Below, one piece after another: positions 44,601 to 54,256 of a stretch of 64,000 bases of DNA (its first letter is position 1; every line of letters begins with the position of its first letter). The stretch lies in NCBI GenBank assembly GCA_016703525.1, contig JADJBW010000010.1, forward strand, positions 62,001-126,000, written 5' to 3'. The DNA comes from Actinomycetota bacterium (GTDB lineage Bacteria; Actinomycetota; Acidimicrobiia; Acidimicrobiales; Microtrichaceae). The notes beneath the pieces are model-generated. The model was not told the DNA's origin. It did no database searches and saw nothing but the letters and a program-made list of their open reading frames with translations. Made by a program: the position numbers and the translations under genes.

Positions 44601-44610
44601 GAGGAACGCG

Positions 44611-45579
44611 TCAGCGGCTCAGCCCGTCGTGAATGCGGGTGGCGAGTTCGGTGATGAAGGCACGGTAGTCGCCGCCCGTCGCCAGTCCGTGAGACGGAAG
44701 CTCCACGAGGCGCGCTCCGGTCTCGGTGGCGACCTGTTCGGCGACCTTCTTCGGGGTGCCGACCTCGGTGAACACCGTGGTGACCTGCGCCTCGGCGATG
44801 GCGTCCTGCAGGCTTGCCAGATCCTTCGCGGACTCCTCGGCTGTCGAGGAGAGCCCGGGTATCACGGTGCCGACGATCTCGCATCCGTACCGCTCGGCGA
44901 AGTAGCCGAGTGAGTCGTGGCCCGTCACGAGTCGACATCCGCCCGCCGGGAGGTCGGCCAGGATCGATCGCACCTCGCCGTCGAGCGCAGTGAGCTCCTT
45001 GGTCAGAGCCGTCGACGTCGCGTCGAGCTGCACCCCGGTGGCCCGCTCGAGAGCAGTCGTGAGCGCCGGCACCATCTCGCGCATCGTGAGCGGGTCGGTC
45101 CAGATGTGAGGGTCGCCACCCTCGTGATGGTGCTCGTGCCCGTCGTCCGCGTGCTCGTCCGCGTGCTCGTCGTGTCCGCCTTCCTCGTCGATCTCGCGCA
45201 CCGTCACGTGGTCGGCGGCATGGAACACCGCGACGCCGTCGCCCTCCGCGTTCTCGATCGCCTCGACCATCCCCTCCTCGAGGTCGAGACCGTTGGAAAC
45301 AATCAACGTCGCGTTGCCCAACGCGGCGATGTCGCGGGCCGAGGGGCTGAAGTCGTGCGGATCGGCACCGTTCGGGATGAGCACCTGCACCTCGGCATCG
45401 GCGCCGACGAGCTGCTCGACGAGGGAGCCGAGAATCGGCGTGGTCACGACCACGGTCGACCTCGCGTCCTTGGCATCGCTGTTGGCATCGTCGCCGCACC
45501 CGGTCGCTGTGGTCAGGCCTGCGACGGCGAGCCCCGCGAGGGACAACCGAAGCCCACGAAGTATCGGAGTAGGAATCAT
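44611..45579 (-). CDS. znuA: Zinc-binding lipoprotein of ABC transporter (ZnuA-like)
   Basis: 322 residues. Signal peptide and lipobox TTATGC; metal ligands DPHDFSP, DPHIWTDP and the C-terminal FTEVGTPKK region follow the cluster A-1 binding-protein pattern. A His/Asp/Glu-rich loop (DEHADEHADDGHEHHHEGG) lies just before the second ligand; such loops favour zinc. The ATG at 45579 lies inside a 15-bp palindrome and no Shine-Dalgarno fits. A TAGACT -10-like box six bases upstream suggests a leaderless mRNA. Confidence 0.92.
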   Translation of the reverse strand: MIPTPILRGLRLSLAGLAVAGLTTATGCGDDANSDAKDARSTVVVTTPILGSLVEQLVGADAEVQVLIPNGADPHDFSPSARDIAALGNATLIVSNGLDLEEGMVEAIENAEGDGVAVFHAADHVTVREIDEEGGHDEHADEHADDGHEHHHEGGDPHIWTDPLTMREMVPALTTALERATGVQLDATSTALTKELTALDGEVRSILADLPAGGCRLVTGHDSLGYFAERYGCEIVGTVIPGLSSTAEESAKDLASLQDAIAEAQVTTVFTEVGTPKKVAEQVATETGARLVELPSHGLATGGDYRAFITELATRIHDGLSR

Positions 45580-45591
45580 TCCTAGAGTCTA
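45570..45591 (-). promoter_or_regulatory. Zur-like operator over the znuA start and adjoining -10 box
   Basis: TAGGAATCATTCCTA (45570-45584) is a perfect 7-1-7 palindrome. Its AATCATT core is that of actinobacterial Zur boxes (GAAAATCATTTTC type). It covers the znuA ATG. On the minus strand TAGACT (45586-45591) ends six bases before the ATG, fitting a -10 element for a transcript starting at the start codon. Zur-zinc bound here would block transcription initiation. Confidence 0.7.
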
Positions 45592-45657
45592 CCGCGCTGC
45601 TACCCCGCCGGGGCCAACCGGTTCGAGTACGCGCCGATCCTGTGGTTGCATTGCCGC

Positions 45658-46442
45658 ATGTCGCTGTGTGCAACGACGGAACCGGGCCGCCACCTGGAAG
45701 CGGTGCTCGTCCTCCCCGACCCCACCGACGGACTGTGGGATGCGGTGAATTCGGGCTGGGCCGAGACCGAGTTCCCCGAGCTTCCGGCGCTGTCGATGGA
45801 ACAGGACCCGATCCACCGCCACAAGGACGTGCTCAGCCACACCATCACCGTCGTGGCCAACACGAGCCCACGGCTCCGGCTGCGGCTCGCCGCGCTCTTC
45901 CACGACATCGCCAAGCCGAAGACCCGCCGCCTCACCGGCACCAAGGTCACGTTCCACCATCACGAGGCCGCCGGCTCACGCATGACCACCACGCGCCTCA
46001 CGGCGCTCGGCTTTGCCGACGACCTCGTCGCCGATGTCGCCCGGCTCGTCGAACTCAGCGGCCGGTTCCACGGCTACGCGCACGGCTGGACCGACTCCGC
46101 GGTCCGTCGATACGCCCGCGATGCCGGCCCGCTGCTCGGCGATCTCAACGAACTGGTCCGCTGCGATTGCACCACGCGGCACCCGCACAAGGTGCGAGGG
46201 CTCCAACGCCAGGTCGACGACTTGGAGCGGCGAATCCGCGAGCTCGCGGCTGCCGACGAGGAGCGCCGCCACCGTCCCCGCTGGACGGCACCGAGATCAT
46301 GGAACTCCTCGACCTGCCGCCCGGCCCCGCGATCGGTCGCGCCTTGCGCATGCTTCGCACACTCGAACAGGACGACCCCGATATCGGCCACGACGACGCG
46401 GTCGAAGCGCTCCGCGGCTGGTGGGCCGCCGAGGCCGGGTAG
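45658..46442 (+). CDS. HD-domain protein like the C-terminal half of tRNA nucleotidyltransferase, frameshifted
   Basis: The first frame has an HD phosphohydrolase motif: HRHKDVLSHTITVVAN, then LRLAALFHDIAKPKTRR and FHHHEAAGS. It continues through a coiled helix to DEERRHRPR. From about 46275 a second frame gives the known tail LDGTEIMELLDLPPGPAIGRALRML and the stop at 46442. One C restored in CCCC joins them, about 262 residues in all. The nucleotidyltransferase head domain of CCA-adding enzymes is absent. It is divergent from znuA. Confidence 0.75.
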
Positions 46443-46454
46443 CTGGGCGGGTCG

Positions 46455-47531
46455 ATGGTGTCGCCCCAGCTCGGCGCTGGACCCGGGCCGGCCGTTGGCG
46501 CTGGTTCCGCCTGGCGCTACTGGTGCTGTCCGTCGCGGCCGCATGCGCTCCGACCCCGCCGGCGCCGTTGCCGGGCGATGCGGGAACCGCAGCGCTCCGG
46601 GTGATGACGTACAACGTGTTGGGAGCGCAGGCCGACGACCGGCTCTTCGACGAGTACGCCGGCTGGGCGGCGCGGATCACCCAGCTCCAACCCGACGTGG
46701 TGGTCCTCCAGGAAGCCCAAAGCGCCGACGTGTTCGGCCTGCGGCTGAAGCTCCGAGGAACCTACGTGCGCGCCATCCACCGCGGTGGGCGTGCGATGCC
46801 AAGCCCGACGCCGAAGGCGTTGCGATCCTGGTGGCGCCGATCACGCCGTCGAGGGCGCCGGCGGCACGAACATCGGATCGAGCTGCGCCCACCCCTCCAT
46901 GCGCCGGGTGCTCGCGTGGGCCGACCTGACCGTCGACGGCCATGCGGTGCGCGTCTACGGCACGCACCTCAGCGCCGGCTCGGGTGCCGCCGCGGCCTCA
47001 CGCGCAGCCCAGATCGAAGCGGTGCGCGAACGGATCGCCATCGAGATCGCACGCGGCCAGCGCCGCATCGTGCTCGCCGGCGACATGAACGTGGCCCCGG
47101 ACGGGCCCGAATACCCGCACCTGGTGGGATCCGTGGCGTCGCCGCCGCTCCTCATCGACGCGTTCGCCGCCGTTCATCCCAACGCAGCCGACGCGCCTCG
47201 GTGCCCGTCGATCGCGACGACCGATGCCGCCGGGCTCGCAGCGCTCTGGGCCGACCCGTCGCTCGCCGCGGACTGCGGCTATTCGGCCGGCTGGCCGAAG
47301 GACGACAACTTCCTCGGCTGCGACGTGGCCTCGTGGTGTGTCTCCTGGCTCGATCGGGCCGCAGCGAGCCCGAGCGAGCGAATCGACTACGTGCTGATCG
47401 GCCCCGGTGTCGGAGTCGCCGCAGCACGGGTTCCGAGCCGCGCCGATGCCGACTGGGCCTCGCCCGGAGCCGAGTGGTTCCGGCTGTCCGACCACCTTCC
47501 GGTCGTCGCCGACCTCTCGCTCGAACGCTGA
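46455..47531 (+). CDS. Endonuclease/exonuclease/phosphatase (EEP) family lipoprotein, three frame breaks
   Basis: ATG 46455 leads, after one restored base in CCCC, to a signal peptide with lipobox LVLSVAAAC. RVMTYNVLG, DVVVLQEAQ, then further frames with GTHLSAGSG, VLAGDMNVAP, ERIDYVLIG and LSDHLPVVADL make a full EEP active site (Asn, Glu, His, Asp-Asn and the terminal Asp-His). Breaks lie near 46470, 46790 and 46845; each is cured by one base in a G or C tract. It is probably a secreted metal-dependent nuclease or phosphodiesterase of about 358 residues. Confidence 0.75.
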
Positions 47532-47578
47532 ACGCCCCAATCGGACGCCGACGGGGCGACCGCTCTATGTTGTCGCCC

Positions 47579-49200
47579 ATGACGTGGAACCTCGCTGACC
47601 TGTTCGAAACCGTCGTCGACGTGGTGCCCGATCGTGAGGCGCTCATCATCCCCGACGCACTGGGCGGACGTCGCGTGTTCACCTTCGCCGAACTCGACGC
47701 GCGTGAACCGCCTCGCCCACGCTGGCCGAACGTGGCGTCAAGGCCGGCGACAAGGTCGGCGTGTACGGCCACAACGGCAACGAGTACGTCGAGGCGCAGT
47801 GGGCCGCGTGGAAGCTCCGGGCGGTGCCGGTCAACGTCAACTATCGCTACGTCGAGGGCGAGCTGCGGTACCTCTTCGACAACGCCGACGTCGTTGCGCT
47901 CGTGCACGAGGCGACCTTCGCCGACCGGATCGCGGCCGTCCGCGCCGACTGCCCCACCCTCGTGAGCTGCATCGCGTTCGACGACGGATCGGGCGCCGAC
48001 CTCACGGTGTGCGGCGCCGAGGACTACGAGTCGGTCCTCGCGGCGTCGTCGCCCGAGCGAGGGTTCGAGGAGCGCAGCAACGACGACCTCTACGTGCTCT
48101 ACACCGGCGGGACCACCGGCATGCCCAAGGGCGTGATGTGGCGCCACGAGGACTTCTTCCACGCCACGATCAACCCGATGCTCTCGGTGCTCGCCACGCC
48201 GATCACCAGCGAGGGCGAGGTGGCGGAACGCGCCGCGACCGGGTTCCCGCAGGTCGGGCTGCCGCTCGCTCCGCTCATGCACGGCGCGGCGCAGTGGTCG
48301 TCGATCCAGAACGCACTGGGCGGCAACCGCATGGTGTTGAGCGCGTCGCACCACATGTCACCAGAGCACGTGTGGGAGATGGTTGCGAACGACGGGGTGC
48401 AGGTACTGAACCTCGTCGGTGACGCTCAGGGTCGTCCGTTGGTGGAGGCGCTGGAACGCCTGGGCGACACGCTCGACCTGTCGTCGATGTTCGTCATCAG
48501 CTCCGGCGGGGCGATCCTTTCGCCGACCGTGAAGGGCGACATCAACCGGCTACTGCCGAACGTGATCGTGATCGATGCGCTCGGCGCGTCCGAGACCGGA
48601 TTCCAGGGCTCGTCCAGCGGTGTCGACGCGCAGGGCCGGCCAAAGTTCATGTTCGGCGAGCACACGATCGTGATCGACGACGCCGGCATCCCGGTCACGC
48701 CCGGCGACGGCACGATCGGCCGGCTCGCCCGCCGCGGCAACATCCCGCTCGGCTACTACAAGGACGAGGCGAAGACCGCCGAGACGTTCCCCACGATCAA
48801 CGGGCAACGCTGGGTCGTACCGGGCGACATGGCGACCGTCGACCCCGACGGGTCCATCACGCTCCTGGGCCGCGGCTCGGTGTGCATCAACACCGGCGGG
48901 GAGAAGGTCTTCCCCGAGGAGGTCGAGCTGGTGCTGAAGGGCCACCCCGACGTGTTCGACGTGGTCGTCGTGGGCGTGCCCGACGAGCGCTGGGGCGAAC
49001 GCGTCACCGCCGTGGTCGCGCCGCGCGGCGACGCACGTCCGTCAGCCGAGTCGCTCGCAGCCTTCTGCGAGGGCCAGATCGCCGGCTACAAGGCCCCACG
49101 CGCCGTCGTGCACGTGAGCGAGCTGGTGCGCTCCCCCTCCGGCAAGGCGGATTACCGCTGGGCCAAGGCCGTCGCCAAGGGCGAGATCCCCGCCCCCTGA
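47579..49200 (+). CDS. Acyl-CoA synthetase (AMP-binding, FadD-like), frame break near 47710
   Basis: ATG 47579 starts MTWNLADLFETVVDVVPD; the frame continues to FTFAELDAR. About 20 codons of typical VNRLAHTLAERG-like sequence are then spread over two frames. From 47722 a third frame runs to the stop with the AMP-binding P-loop YTGGTTGMPKG, ALGASETGFQG, GDMATVDPDG and the catalytic Lys in SPSGKADYRW. Two two-base gaps in GCGC and CACA tracts explain the breaks. It activates a carboxylic acid to its CoA thioester, about 542 residues if repaired. Confidence 0.85.
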
Positions 49201-49388
49201 CCCGCCGCCGGCCCTGACCAGCCGCCGGCCCTGACCCGCGCCGGCCCTGACCCCGCGTCTCCACAGTTCGTTCTGGGCCGATCCACCGACCCAGAGCGTC
49301 AGTGATTCGGCCCAGTTCGTTCTGGGCCGATCCACCGACGCGGCGCGCACCACCGACGCGGCGCGCGCCACCGACGCGGCGCGTCGAG
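49201..49388. repeat. Convergent intergenic region packed with short tandem repeats
   Basis: Three repeat sets follow each other. A 16-bp unit containing CCGGCCCTGACC occurs three times (49204-49252), copying the stop context of the acyl-CoA synthetase. A 27-bp unit beginning CAGTTCGTTCTGGGCCGATC occurs exactly twice (49264-49290 and 49313-49339). An 18-bp unit with CCACCGACGCGGCGCG occurs three times (49332-49385). No gene is present. Confidence 0.9.
49307..49330. terminator. Hairpin between convergent genes
   Basis: TCGGCCCAG and CTGGGCCGA form a perfect 9-bp stem around TTCGTT. It lies between the convergent acyl-CoA synthetase and DinB genes, so it may stop transcription from both sides. 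The same stem sequence forms part of the hairpin at 63512. Confidence 0.6.
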
Positions 49389-49958
49389 TCAGCTCGTCAT
49401 GCCACCCAGGCCGACGAAGCCGCGTGCGAGTTCGATCTCGCCCATGTGACGCAGGCCGTGCTGGTAGAGCCAGCACTCGGTCGCGTCGAGCACCGTGATG
49501 CCCTGCGGCCCGGCGACCCGCGCGCTGTAGGTCGACGCAATCATCGGAGGGAACGGCCGGGGGACGAGGACGCGGTGGAACTCGTCGGGGTCGAGGGTGT
49601 CGAGCCAGCGTTCCGTTCGGTCGAACACGGCGCGCTGGTACGCCTTGAAGGCCTCGTAGTCTCCGATGCGCTGGCCCATCATTTCGTCGACCGTGCGGTG
49701 CTTGCCGTGATCGTTGATCGCCACCTGCACGGCGGCCTGCCACTCGTCGTTCCACTCGGGGGCGACGCCGGTGATCATCATGAACGAGGCGTCCTCCATG
49801 TTCGTGTAGTGAAACAGCGAGAACGCGATTGGCAACACGCCGTGGCGTTCCACGTGGTTGACGTGATCGAGGTCCATCGTGTCGACGGCCTGGTAGTACA
49901 GCGAGTGCATGGCGGCCATTCGTCGCTGCATCGAGTCGAGGATCAGTGCGGTCGTCAT
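49389..49958 (-). CDS. DinB-superfamily protein
   Basis: 189 residues, helical, with spaced His residues (HSLYYQAVDTM, FSLFHYTNMED, YQHGLRHMGEIELAR) as in DinB four-helix metal-binding folds used by thiol-dependent enzymes. No specific function can be assigned. The ATG overlaps the monooxygenase stop in ATGA, so the two are co-expressed. Confidence 0.75.
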   Translation of the reverse strand: MTTALILDSMQRRMAAMHSLYYQAVDTMDLDHVNHVERHGVLPIAFSLFHYTNMEDASFMMITGVAPEWNDEWQAAVQVAINDHGKHRTVDEMMGQRIGDYEAFKAYQRAVFDRTERWLDTLDPDEFHRVLVPRPFPPMIASTYSARVAGPQGITVLDATECWLYQHGLRHMGEIELARGFVGLGGMTS

Positions 49959-51778
49959 CGCTGGGCGCCACTGGTGTCGGTGGAGGCCGAGGCGGCGAAG
50001 TGCAACCCGGCGAACTCGCCGGACCGACGCCACGCATCGATGTAGTGGAAGAAGGCGACGGGGCCGTCGGGGTATCCGCTGGCGCCGAGGCGTTCGCGGC
50101 GACCGATCGCACCACCCTCGTTGTTGTAGTAGCCGGGTGTGCAGTCGGGATTGCCGAGGAAGGCTCGGCCGCTCGACTCGAGGCGTTCGATCCAGGCGGC
50201 CTCCGCCTCGGGCGTGACCTCGACGGTCGACGCTCCGGTCGAGAGGGCGGCGGCGATGATCGTGGCGGCCGTGGTGGCGGCCTCGCTCAGGTTGTGCGTG
50301 ATGTTCGAGATGAGGTTCGCCCCCTGCGACATGCCGAGGATGAACAGGTTGGGGAATCCGGCGACGTGCATCCCGTGCAGCGACACCATCCCGTCGGACC
50401 ATCGCTGCGACAGGGTGATCCCGTCGCGTCCCGTGGTCTCGTACCCGCACCGCCGGGCGTACTCGGTGCCGACCTCGAAACCGGAGGCAAGCACCACGAC
50501 GTCGAGTTCGATGTGGCGCTCCCCCACCCAGAGCCCGCGCTCATCGGCTCGGTCGACGCCGGCGCCGTCAGTGTCGACGAGGGTCACGTTGGGCCGGTTG
50601 AACGCCTGCAGGTACTCGTCGTGAAAGCACGGTCGCTTGCACAGCTGCCGGTACCAGGGCTTGAGCGCCTCGGCTGTGGCCGGGTCGGCGACGATCGCGT
50701 CGACCCGTGCCCGGATCTCGTCCATCTTCTCGTCGTCGCTGTCCTCGTAGGCGCGCTGCACCGTCTCGGGCGTGAACTCGGCGCCCTCGGTCACTGCGGT
50801 GACGACGCGATCGCGGATGCGCTTGGCGATATCGGTCCAGCCGTCTTGCACCAGATCGACGTCGGTGAAGCCCCCGGTCTGCAGGGTGGCGAAGTTGAGT
50901 AGCCAGTCGCGCTGCCAGCCCTCGCCGAGCTCAGCGAACCAGGTCGCGTCGATCGGGTGGTTGTTTCGCACGTCGATCGACGAGGGCGTCCGCTGGAACA
51001 CGAAGAGGTGCGCGGCCGTCTCCGCGAGCGGCGGCACACACTGCACAGCGGTCGCTCCCGTGCCGACGAGCCCGACCCGCAGCCCCGCGAGGCCGGTCAT
51101 CGGAGCGCCGGTCGGGTCGCCGCCTGTGAGTTCCCAATCCCACCGAGACGTGTGAAACATCGGACCACCGAACCGGTCGAGCTCTGCGATCGCCGGCAGC
51201 TTCGCCCGATGCAACGGGCCGGTTCCCATCGCAACGAACCGTGCCGTCAGCGTGTCGCCGCGGTCGGTGCTGATGATCCAGCGCTCACGGCGGTCGGCCC
51301 AGTCAAGCGCCGTGACCTCGGTGGACAGCAGTGCGCGGTCGTCGAGGCCGAAGGTGGTCGCGATTCGCTGCGCGTGTGCGTGGATCTCGTGTGCGGGGAT
51401 GTACTTCGCGCTCGGCACGGTGTCGACCTCGTCGAGCAGCGGGAGGTACACCATGGCCGCCGTGTCACACATCGCACCCGGGTAGCGGTTCCAGTACCAG
51501 GTGCCTCCCACACCGCCGGCGCCGTCGATCAGCAGGAAGTCGTCGATACCCGCTTGGCGCAAGCGGGCACCCGTGCAGAGCCCGCCGAATCCGGCGCCGA
51601 TGATCGCAACCGTGACGTCGTCGCTTCGGGGGGCTCGCTCCGCTCGGGGCGTGAACGGGTCGTCGAGCAGCGATGCGAACCGGCCGCTCGGCTGGCGGTA
51701 CTGGGCGTTCCCGTCGGGTCGTACCCGTTTGTCGCGTTCCTCGCGGTACCTCGCCTGCAGCGCCTCACGATGCTCCAC
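49955..51778 (-). CDS. Flavin-containing Baeyer-Villiger-type monooxygenase
   Basis: 607 residues with a GTG start. It has two Rossmann motifs, IGAGFGGLCTG (FAD) and LVGTGATAVQC (NADPH), and between them the Baeyer-Villiger fingerprint FGGPMFHTSRW (FxGxxxHxxxW). GGVGGTWYWNRYPGAMCD is also typical. It inserts oxygen next to a ketone using NADPH. The N-terminal 50-residue extension is common in this subgroup. The start overlaps a small membrane-protein gene by 14 bases. Confidence 0.94.
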   Translation of the reverse strand: MEHREALQARYREERDKRVRPDGNAQYRQPSGRFASLLDDPFTPRAERAPRSDDVTVAIIGAGFGGLCTGARLRQAGIDDFLLIDGAGGVGGTWYWNRYPGAMCDTAAMVYLPLLDEVDTVPSAKYIPAHEIHAHAQRIATTFGLDDRALLSTEVTALDWADRRERWIISTDRGDTLTARFVAMGTGPLHRAKLPAIAELDRFGGPMFHTSRWDWELTGGDPTGAPMTGLAGLRVGLVGTGATAVQCVPPLAETAAHLFVFQRTPSSIDVRNNHPIDATWFAELGEGWQRDWLLNFATLQTGGFTDVDLVQDGWTDIAKRIRDRVVTAVTEGAEFTPETVQRAYEDSDDEKMDEIRARVDAIVADPATAEALKPWYRQLCKRPCFHDEYLQAFNRPNVTLVDTDGAGVDRADERGLWVGERHIELDVVVLASGFEVGTEYARRCGYETTGRDGITLSQRWSDGMVSLHGMHVAGFPNLFILGMSQGANLISNITHNLSEAATTAATIIAAALSTGASTVEVTPEAEAAWIERLESSGRAFLGNPDCTPGYYNNEGGAIGRRERLGASGYPDGPVAFFHYIDAWRRSGEFAGLHFAASASTDTSGAQR

Positions 51779-52103
51779 CCCCGGCCTCCTCCGACCTCGA
51801 TGGCCCCATCATGCCAACCGAGCGCACGCTCAGCACGAGCGACACCACCGCGACGAGACCGGCGGCGACGACGATCCCGCCCAGGCCGACGAGCGGGTCG
51901 ACGCGGATCGCTCCGCTCTGGTGCGCCACCACGAGCAGCCCCTCGGTCAGGGCCAACACGCCGGCGATCAGCGCGAACAGGTCGAGCGGATGCCGGTCGA
52001 GCGGTCCCGGCCGGGCGTTGGGGCGGGCCGCGAGAGGAGTCGTGCTGGGGGCGCCGCTCATCGAGGAGGCGGTCGTTGCGGTCATGTCGGGTGCGGGGGT
52101 CAT
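51765..52103 (-). CDS. Small two-helix membrane protein, unknown
   Basis: 112 residues. A Pro/Ala/Thr-rich N-terminus is followed by two hydrophobic helices (LFALIAGVLALTEGLLVV and GGIVVAAGLVAVVSLVLSV). GGAG-type ribosome site (GGAG, six bases) supports the ATG at 52103. It lies between the PspC protein gene and the monooxygenase, on the same strand and overlapping the latter. Confidence 0.7.
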   Translation of the reverse strand: MTPAPDMTATTASSMSGAPSTTPLAARPNARPGPLDRHPLDLFALIAGVLALTEGLLVVAHQSGAIRVDPLVGLGGIVVAAGLVAVVSLVLSVRSVGMMGPSRSEEAGGGAS

Positions 52104-52134
52104 GCGGGTCTCCGTCGTGTTCGCAGGAACGTTT

Positions 52135-52181
52135 GGGTTGGTCGGGTTTGGTCGGATCGGTCGGGTCGGTCGGGTCGGTCC
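52135..52181. repeat. 9-bp tandem repeat after the PspC-protein stop
   Basis: GGTCGGGTC-type 9-bp units (GGTCGGATC, GGTCGGGTC twice, then GGTCC) end directly at the stop codon of the PspC-domain gene (TCA 52182-52184). Confidence 0.8.
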
Positions 52182-54125
52182 TCAGGGCGCCGGCTCCGGC
52201 GCGGTGGGCGTCGTGGACGCGGCAGGCACCGTCGGCACGGCGACCGTCGATGGGGCCGCCGATGTGGGTGGCGGTGCCGACGGGTCGGCCGTGCCCGGCC
52301 CGGGGGCGGGCACAGCCGGGTCGGTGGTGGGTGGGACGGCTGCGGCGGGCGGCGCGGACTGCTCGGCGATCACCCGCAATTCGGCCTCGAGACCGCTGCA
52401 GCGCACGGGGTCGGCGCTCAGCCGGCGACAGAGCACGTAGGCCTCGTCACCGGCCGCGCGGCACCCGATCAGCCAACTGGGGTCGCCCGCATCCTCGCAA
52501 GCCCGCACCTGGGAGGCTCCGGTCGTGCCGCACGGAGCCATCGCCGATCGCTCGATGGTCGAACCGGTTGCGCCGGTCCGCATGCACAACGCAGCCGGCG
52601 CCGTGACGTTGAGTTCGCCCGCCCAGCGGGGTTCGAGCAGCACGACGCTGCCCGAACCGGCGGCGATCTCCAGGTGAAGAACCGGCCCACCCTTCGGCCC
52701 GAACGTTCGTCGCACACTGGCTCCGTCGGGCGACTCGACCTGCTGGCTGAGCTGCCAAAGGCTGTGAATGGACGAATCGCCGGTCACGCGGCGCACGTCG
52801 CCGAGGTGCACGACTTCACCACCGCGCAGCGACCTCGCCGGATCCGGATGGGCGAGAAATGCGAGGGCTGCGGCCGGTGACATCAGGTGGCCGACGTCGG
52901 CGAGGATCGGTCGAGCGAGGTCGACCCGACCCAGGCCCGTATCGGCGACGACGGCGGTCCGCACCGACCTGGGCAGCACGACGCGTGCGGTCCCGAGCGA
53001 GGTGCGCAGGTGCAATGTCGCGTCGCGGTCGAGTTCGAGATCGCCCAGGTCGACGAGCTTCGTGCCCGCGAGCACGTCGACGTTCGACGGAAGGTCATTG
53101 CCGTCGACCACCTTGAGGGCCGCTGGTCGCACCTCGCCGGCCAGACGGACGTCGCCGAGGAGGAGGAGCGCCAGCACCCCGGCAATTGGGGCTGCCACAA
53201 CAGCGAGGCCACGCGCTCGGCCGAAACGGGCCGACACGATCAACCCGACACCGAGGATCGCCAACACCAGCCCTGCCGGGACCCCGATGTTGACAGGACC
53301 GTCGCCGGAGCCCGCGACGATCGCCGCAACGCCGCCCGCCACTGCGGCGACGGCCAGGGTGAGCGGGGTGAGAAACGGGAGCGCCCGTGGTGACCTCGGA
53401 GGGGTCGAAGCGAACGGCACGGGCGGAGCGGCGGACGGGGCAGCGGTGGTCGCCGATGCAGGTCCACCTGCCCGCTGGCCGCCGGGCCGGCGCAGCACCA
53501 ACGCCGCGCCACCGAGCACGAGCGCCCAGGCGAGGAATCGGGATCCGTCGGCGGGGCTGTCGTACCCGGGTTGGAGTCGATCGAGCAGCACCATTCCTGC
53601 GAGCGCGAGCACGCCGATCGCGAGGACGTCGCGGACGGGTCCATGCCCCAGGGCGCGCTGCCCGTCGTCGCGGGGCACCAACACCCACAACACGACATAG
53701 AGCGCTACACCGATGCCCATGAAGGCCAACAGCACCGCCGCGCAGCGCACGATCCAGCCCGGAAGGGCCCAGCGGTCGGCGATACCGCCGCACACGCCGC
53801 CCAGCACGTTGTTACCGGACGAGCGACGGAGCGAACGACCAAAGTCGACCAGTCGATCCCACCCGCTCGGGTCAGCTCCGGCTTGCCCGGAGACCGGCCC
53901 GTCGGACATCGCGGCCGCTGGCGCAGCTGCGGCCGCAGCCGCAGCCGCAGCCGACGATGCTCCGGTCGCGTCGCCCGGAACCGCATCCGGCGTTGGCCCG
54001 ACCGGGGGCGGGCCGGAGGCTGGCGGACCGGCGGATTGGCCAGGCGCCTCGTTCCCGGCAGGTGCCTCGTTCCCGGCATGCGGCTCGTTCTCGGCCTGCG
54101 GCTCGGGTGCAGTTGGGTCGTCCAT
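52182..54125 (-). CDS. PspC-domain membrane protein with adhesin-like C-terminal region
   Basis: 647 residues. Low-complexity Ala/Pro N-terminus, then a PspC domain (about 95-150: NNVLGGVCGGIADRWALPGWIVRCAAVLLAF). Several membrane helices follow, then a strand-rich domain (about 330-560, DUF-like with NVDVLAGTKLVDLGDLELD) and a Pro/Thr tail. PspC proteins sense envelope stress; this one is divergent from a PspC-like histidine kinase, the usual actinobacterial arrangement. It probably feeds envelope state to that kinase, which is inference. Confidence 0.85.
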   Translation of the reverse strand: MDDPTAPEPQAENEPHAGNEAPAGNEAPGQSAGPPASGPPPVGPTPDAVPGDATGASSAAAAAAAAAAPAAAMSDGPVSGQAGADPSGWDRLVDFGRSLRRSSGNNVLGGVCGGIADRWALPGWIVRCAAVLLAFMGIGVALYVVLWVLVPRDDGQRALGHGPVRDVLAIGVLALAGMVLLDRLQPGYDSPADGSRFLAWALVLGGAALVLRRPGGQRAGGPASATTAAPSAAPPVPFASTPPRSPRALPFLTPLTLAVAAVAGGVAAIVAGSGDGPVNIGVPAGLVLAILGVGLIVSARFGRARGLAVVAAPIAGVLALLLLGDVRLAGEVRPAALKVVDGNDLPSNVDVLAGTKLVDLGDLELDRDATLHLRTSLGTARVVLPRSVRTAVVADTGLGRVDLARPILADVGHLMSPAAALAFLAHPDPARSLRGGEVVHLGDVRRVTGDSSIHSLWQLSQQVESPDGASVRRTFGPKGGPVLHLEIAAGSGSVVLLEPRWAGELNVTAPAALCMRTGATGSTIERSAMAPCGTTGASQVRACEDAGDPSWLIGCRAAGDEAYVLCRRLSADPVRCSGLEAELRVIAEQSAPPAAAVPPTTDPAVPAPGPGTADPSAPPPTSAAPSTVAVPTVPAASTTPTAPEPAP

Positions 54126-54256
54126 GGCTCACACCCTCGTCCGCAGCACGCCCGCACACCATCGGGAATCACCCTGAGCCGACCCCGAGCCCGAGCCCCA
54201 CCGATTCAGGGCGATGCCCCACCGACAGGGCCGCGGGTGCCTGCCAAGATGGGTCC

